A DNA stretch of 14,302 nt, taken from contig JAJZAL010000134.1 in the NCBI GenBank assembly GCA_021799405.1, positions 1 to 14,302 on the forward strand. Reading direction: 5' to 3'. Shown one piece after another: positions 12,250-14,302 of the stretch (positions are counted from its first letter, which is position 1; each line of letters opens with the position of its first letter). The notes below the pieces were generated by a model. That model was given only the letters and a program-made list of their open reading frames with translations. It ran no database searches and was not told where the DNA came from. The position numbers and the translations under genes were made by a program. The DNA is from Acidobacteriota bacterium (GTDB lineage Bacteria > Acidobacteriota > Terriglobia > Terriglobales > Acidobacteriaceae).

Positions 12250-12996
12250 ATGTCCGGCCACTCGAAATGGGCCACTATCAAGCACAAGAAAGGCGCGCTG
12301 GATGCCAAGCGCGGCAAGATTTTTACCCGTCTTATCAAGGAAATCACCATTGCCGCCCGCGCCGGAGGGGATCCGGACGGCAATCCGCGGCTGCGCACGG
12401 CGATTCTGGCCGCGAAGGCAGAAAACATGCCCGCCGACAACATCAAGCGCGCTATTCAGCGCGGTACCGGCGAACTTGAAGGGGCTACCTACGAGGAAAT
12501 CTCATTTGAAGGCTACGGTCCCGGCGGAGTGGCGATCATCATCGAGGTACTGACCGACAACCGTAACAGGGCCGTGAGCGAGATTCGGCACACCTTCTCA
12601 AAGAATGGTGGGAACCTGGGCGAAGCCGGATCGGTAAGGTTCATGTTTTCGAAGAAGGGCCTGATCGCCGTGGAGAAGTCGGCTGCAACCGAAGAGCAGT
12701 TGATGGACATCGTACTGGAACATGGGGGCGAAGATCTGACCGACGCGGGCGACAGTTGGGAGATCACCACCGATCCAGGCGCATACGAAGCCGTTTCCTC
12801 GGCAATCAAGGCTGCGGCGATTCCTACGGTGATGAGCGAAGTGACCATGGTGGCTTCAACGTACACGAAGCTTGAAGGCGCTGCGGCAAGCCAGATGGTC
12901 CGTCTCCTGGAGGCGCTGGAAGATCTGGACGACGTACAGAACGTCTACTCAAACTTCGATATGGATGCAGAGCAGGTGGAGCACGCGGCCGGTTAG
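12250..12996 (+). CDS. yebC: YebC/TACO1-family protein
   Basis: A 248-residue YebC-family protein, full length for the family. The N-terminus MSGHSKWATIKHKKGALDAK is the hallmark, followed by RGKIFTRLIKEI, GNPRLRTAILAAKAENMP and the DNIKRAIQRGTGE segment, which form the helical domain 1. Later come FEGYGPGGVAIIIEVLTDN and NRAVSEIRHTFSKNGGNLG (domains 2 and 3). The fold ends in an acidic stretch (LEALEDLDDVQNVYSNFDM). The family was long annotated as transcriptional regulators; more recent work on YebC and mitochondrial TACO1 supports a translation role, easing ribosome stalling at proline-rich stretches. Which holds here cannot be read from sequence. GAGG lies six bases before the ATG. The gene has its own promoter and terminator; ruvC, a frequent neighbour in other genomes, is absent. 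Confidence 0.95.
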   Translation: MSGHSKWATIKHKKGALDAKRGKIFTRLIKEITIAARAGGDPDGNPRLRTAILAAKAENMPADNIKRAIQRGTGELEGATYEEISFEGYGPGGVAIIIEVLTDNRNRAVSEIRHTFSKNGGNLGEAGSVRFMFSKKGLIAVEKSAATEEQLMDIVLEHGGEDLTDAGDSWEITTDPGAYEAVSSAIKAAAIPTVMSEVTMVASTYTKLEGAAASQMVRLLEALEDLDDVQNVYSNFDMDAEQVEHAAG

Positions 12997-13021
12997 TCCG
13001 GCCTGAGGCAGGCGTACAAGG

Positions 13022-13049
13022 GGCCGCCCGGTTGTGGCGGTCTTTTTTT
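13022..13049 (+). terminator. Intrinsic terminator of yebC
   Basis: GGCCGCC (13022-13028) pairs with GGCGGTC (13036-13042), seven pairs including one G-T, around a 7-nt loop. It is followed directly by seven T (13043-13049). It lies 25 bp after the yebC stop. The hairpin also covers the first codons of the longest frame of the next gene, which argues for a later start there. Confidence 0.85.
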
Positions 13050-13085
13050 GGGACTCAAATACTGCCGTGGAGGGAAAAGAGACTG

Positions 13086-13799
13086 TTGACCAGGTGGGCG
13101 AGGAATCTTTTGTATCTCTTAATGGCGGCTTCGATTGCGGGCCGCGCACAGACGCCGAGCGGTGCGGGCAGCCAAGCGGTGGCCAACCCCGTAGCCCAGG
13201 TACGCAATGCGCGAAGTTGGGAATTCGGGCCATTTGTGAACTGGGGCACAGGGGTGAGCAGCCGTTCCGACTTCAAGTTCTTCTGGGCAGGATTTCAGGT
13301 CGGCAAAATTCTGACGCCGGTTGTGCATGCGGGCATTTTCTCAGGCCAATTCGAGTTCGCCGGGAACATTATGCCTCTTTGGCAGGCCTACACCCCGCCA
13401 CCGCATGAGCAGGTCTTCAACTTTACAGGGCAGCCCTTTGTGGCGCCTGTTGGAGGCGGAACCTATCGCGGCGTGTCGATCACCCCGGTGATCTTTCGCT
13501 GGAACTTTCTCACCCACTCGCGGCGCATTCAGCCCTGGTTTCAAGCGGCGGGCGGACTGATTTATACCACGCACAAGTTTCCGCCGGATATACTCGTTCC
13601 TCACGGAACGCCTGGCGGCACTTCGGTATTCAACTTTTCGCCGCAAGGAGGCGTGGGACTTCATTACTTCCTCCGGCCCAAGCGGTCGATTGATCTACAG
13701 GTCAGCGGCGTGCATATTTCTTCGGCTTCGCTCGGCGATCGCAATCCCGGCGTCAATGCGAGCATTCAGGTTCAGGTGGATTACACCTTCTGGAAATAG
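13086..13799 (+). CDS. PagL-like outer-membrane protein (acyloxyacyl hydrolase family)
   Basis: About 237 residues, probably an outer-membrane beta-barrel related to lipid A 3-O-deacylase PagL, which removes the 3-linked acyl chain of lipid A. The signal peptide is TRWARNLLYLLMAASIAGRA, cut before QT. Strands such as WEFGPFVNWGTGV, VVHAGIFSGQFEF and SITPVIFRWNFLTH follow. The C-terminus is IDLQVSGVHISSASLGDRN, then PGVNASIQVQVDYTFW, ending on an aromatic strand as barrels do. The PagL pattern H-x-S-N-A-x-L is present as HISSASL, giving His210 and Ser212. The position of the third catalytic residue (Glu, 14 after His in Pseudomonas PagL) is Asn224 here. TTG 13086 was chosen with GGAGGG 11 bases upstream; TTG 13032 lies in the yebC terminator loop, and TTG 13110 is also possible. 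It may be co-transcribed with the ftcD-like gene 16 bp downstream. Confidence 0.7.
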   Translation: MTRWARNLLYLLMAASIAGRAQTPSGAGSQAVANPVAQVRNARSWEFGPFVNWGTGVSSRSDFKFFWAGFQVGKILTPVVHAGIFSGQFEFAGNIMPLWQAYTPPPHEQVFNFTGQPFVAPVGGGTYRGVSITPVIFRWNFLTHSRRIQPWFQAAGGLIYTTHKFPPDILVPHGTPGGTSVFNFSPQGGVGLHYFLRPKRSIDLQVSGVHISSASLGDRNPGVNASIQVQVDYTFWK

Positions 13800-13815
13800 C
13801 GCGTTTGGAGCGTGA

Positions 13816-14302
13816 ATGAACGGACCAGTGGTGGAATGCGTTCCCAACTTTTCAGAGGGGACGGATGCGCGGCGGGTCAGGGCGATTGTGGCCGCGATGC
13901 ACGTGGAGGGCGTGCACCTGCTGGACTGGTCGATGGACGCGGACCATAACCGCTCCGTGGTGACCATTGCTGGAGAGCCGGCCGCGGTGGTGGAGGCTGC
14001 GGTGCGCGGCGCGGGCAAGGCCGCCGAGTTGATCGACCTCACCCGCCAGCAGGGGGTCCATCCGCGCATCGGCGCGGCAGACGTCATCCCCTTTGTGCCT
14101 GTCTCCGGCATCAAGCTGGAGCAATGCGTGCTGCTGGCCCGCCAGGCCGGTATGGAGATCTGGCGGCGCTTCGGTGTACCGGTCTTTTTCTATGAAGCGG
14201 CGGCGTCGCGGCCGGACCGTGCCAACCTGGAAGACGTCCGCCGCGGGCAATTTGAAGGGCTCAGGGAAGCAGTAGGCAAGGAAGCTGCCCGCAGACCCGA
14301 TC
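13816..14302 (+). CDS. ftcD: Glutamate formimidoyltransferase, N-terminal part
   Basis: The first 162 codons of a gene that continues past the window. The product moves the formimino group from N-formimino-glutamate to tetrahydrofolate, the last step of one histidine degradation route, freeing glutamate. Motifs of the N-terminal formiminotransferase subdomain are clear: VVECVPNFSEGTDARRV (5-21), LLDWSMDADHNRSVVTIAG (35-53), HPRIGAADVIPFVPV (83-97) and the FGVPVFFYEAAA stretch near 120. The conserved His in DADHNRS is His44 and the one in VHPRIG is His83. ATG 13816 has GGAG five bases upstream, a good start. Whether it is a single-domain enzyme or fused to cyclodeaminase cannot be decided here. 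It follows the PagL-like gene by 16 bp on the same strand. Confidence 0.93.
   Translation, partial: MNGPVVECVPNFSEGTDARRVRAIVAAMHVEGVHLLDWSMDADHNRSVVTIAGEPAAVVEAAVRGAGKAAELIDLTRQQGVHPRIGAADVIPFVPVSGIKLEQCVLLARQAGMEIWRRFGVPVFFYEAAASRPDRANLEDVRRGQFEGLREAVGKEAARRPD

Overview
The window reads as ordinary chromosomal DNA from a GC-rich, diderm bacterium. The gene content fits an acidobacterium of the Terriglobia type: gltBD, rfbBAC, a YebC-family gene, outer-membrane barrel proteins and an FtcD-like gene, with frequent TTG starts. That placement is inference, because no rRNA or other phylogenetic marker is present. The outer membrane itself is well supported, by two exported beta-barrel proteins (one PagL-like) and a dTDP-sugar operon that normally feeds surface polysaccharide.

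Layout. Positions 2-394 (+) are the C-terminal end of a family 2 glycosyltransferase. It meets tail to tail a complete family 2 glycosyltransferase on the minus strand (445-1419), which has a good promoter in the 340-bp spacer behind it. That spacer also holds a strong hairpin just past the end of gltD. The minus-strand gltB-gltD operon (7787 to 1760) encodes both subunits of glutamate synthase, with an 8-bp gene overlap. Diverging from it is rfbB-rfbA-rfbC (8069-10592, +), joined by two ATGA overlaps; it makes dTDP-4-keto-L-rhamnose from glucose-1-phosphate, and rfbD is absent. Converging on it is a two-gene minus-strand operon (11965 to 10632): an outer-membrane barrel of the phenol-degradation/transporter type, and a small exported protein that looks like a heavy-metal-associated (HMA) fold without its CxxC. 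On the plus strand follow yebC (12250-12996) with an extended -10 promoter and a clear intrinsic terminator, a PagL-like outer-membrane protein (13086-13799), and the start of glutamate formimidoyltransferase (13816 to the window end).

How the parts relate. The glycosyltransferases, rfbBAC and the PagL-like protein all point to cell-surface glycan or lipid A biology. GltBD and FtcD both supply glutamate (nitrogen assimilation and histidine breakdown), but nothing here shows co-regulation. I found no CRISPR array, insertion sequence, prophage, toxin-antitoxin pair, tRNA or rRNA. The items most worth a second look are the translationally coupled barrel plus cysteine-free HMA-like pair, and the PagL-like protein with Asn at the catalytic Glu position.
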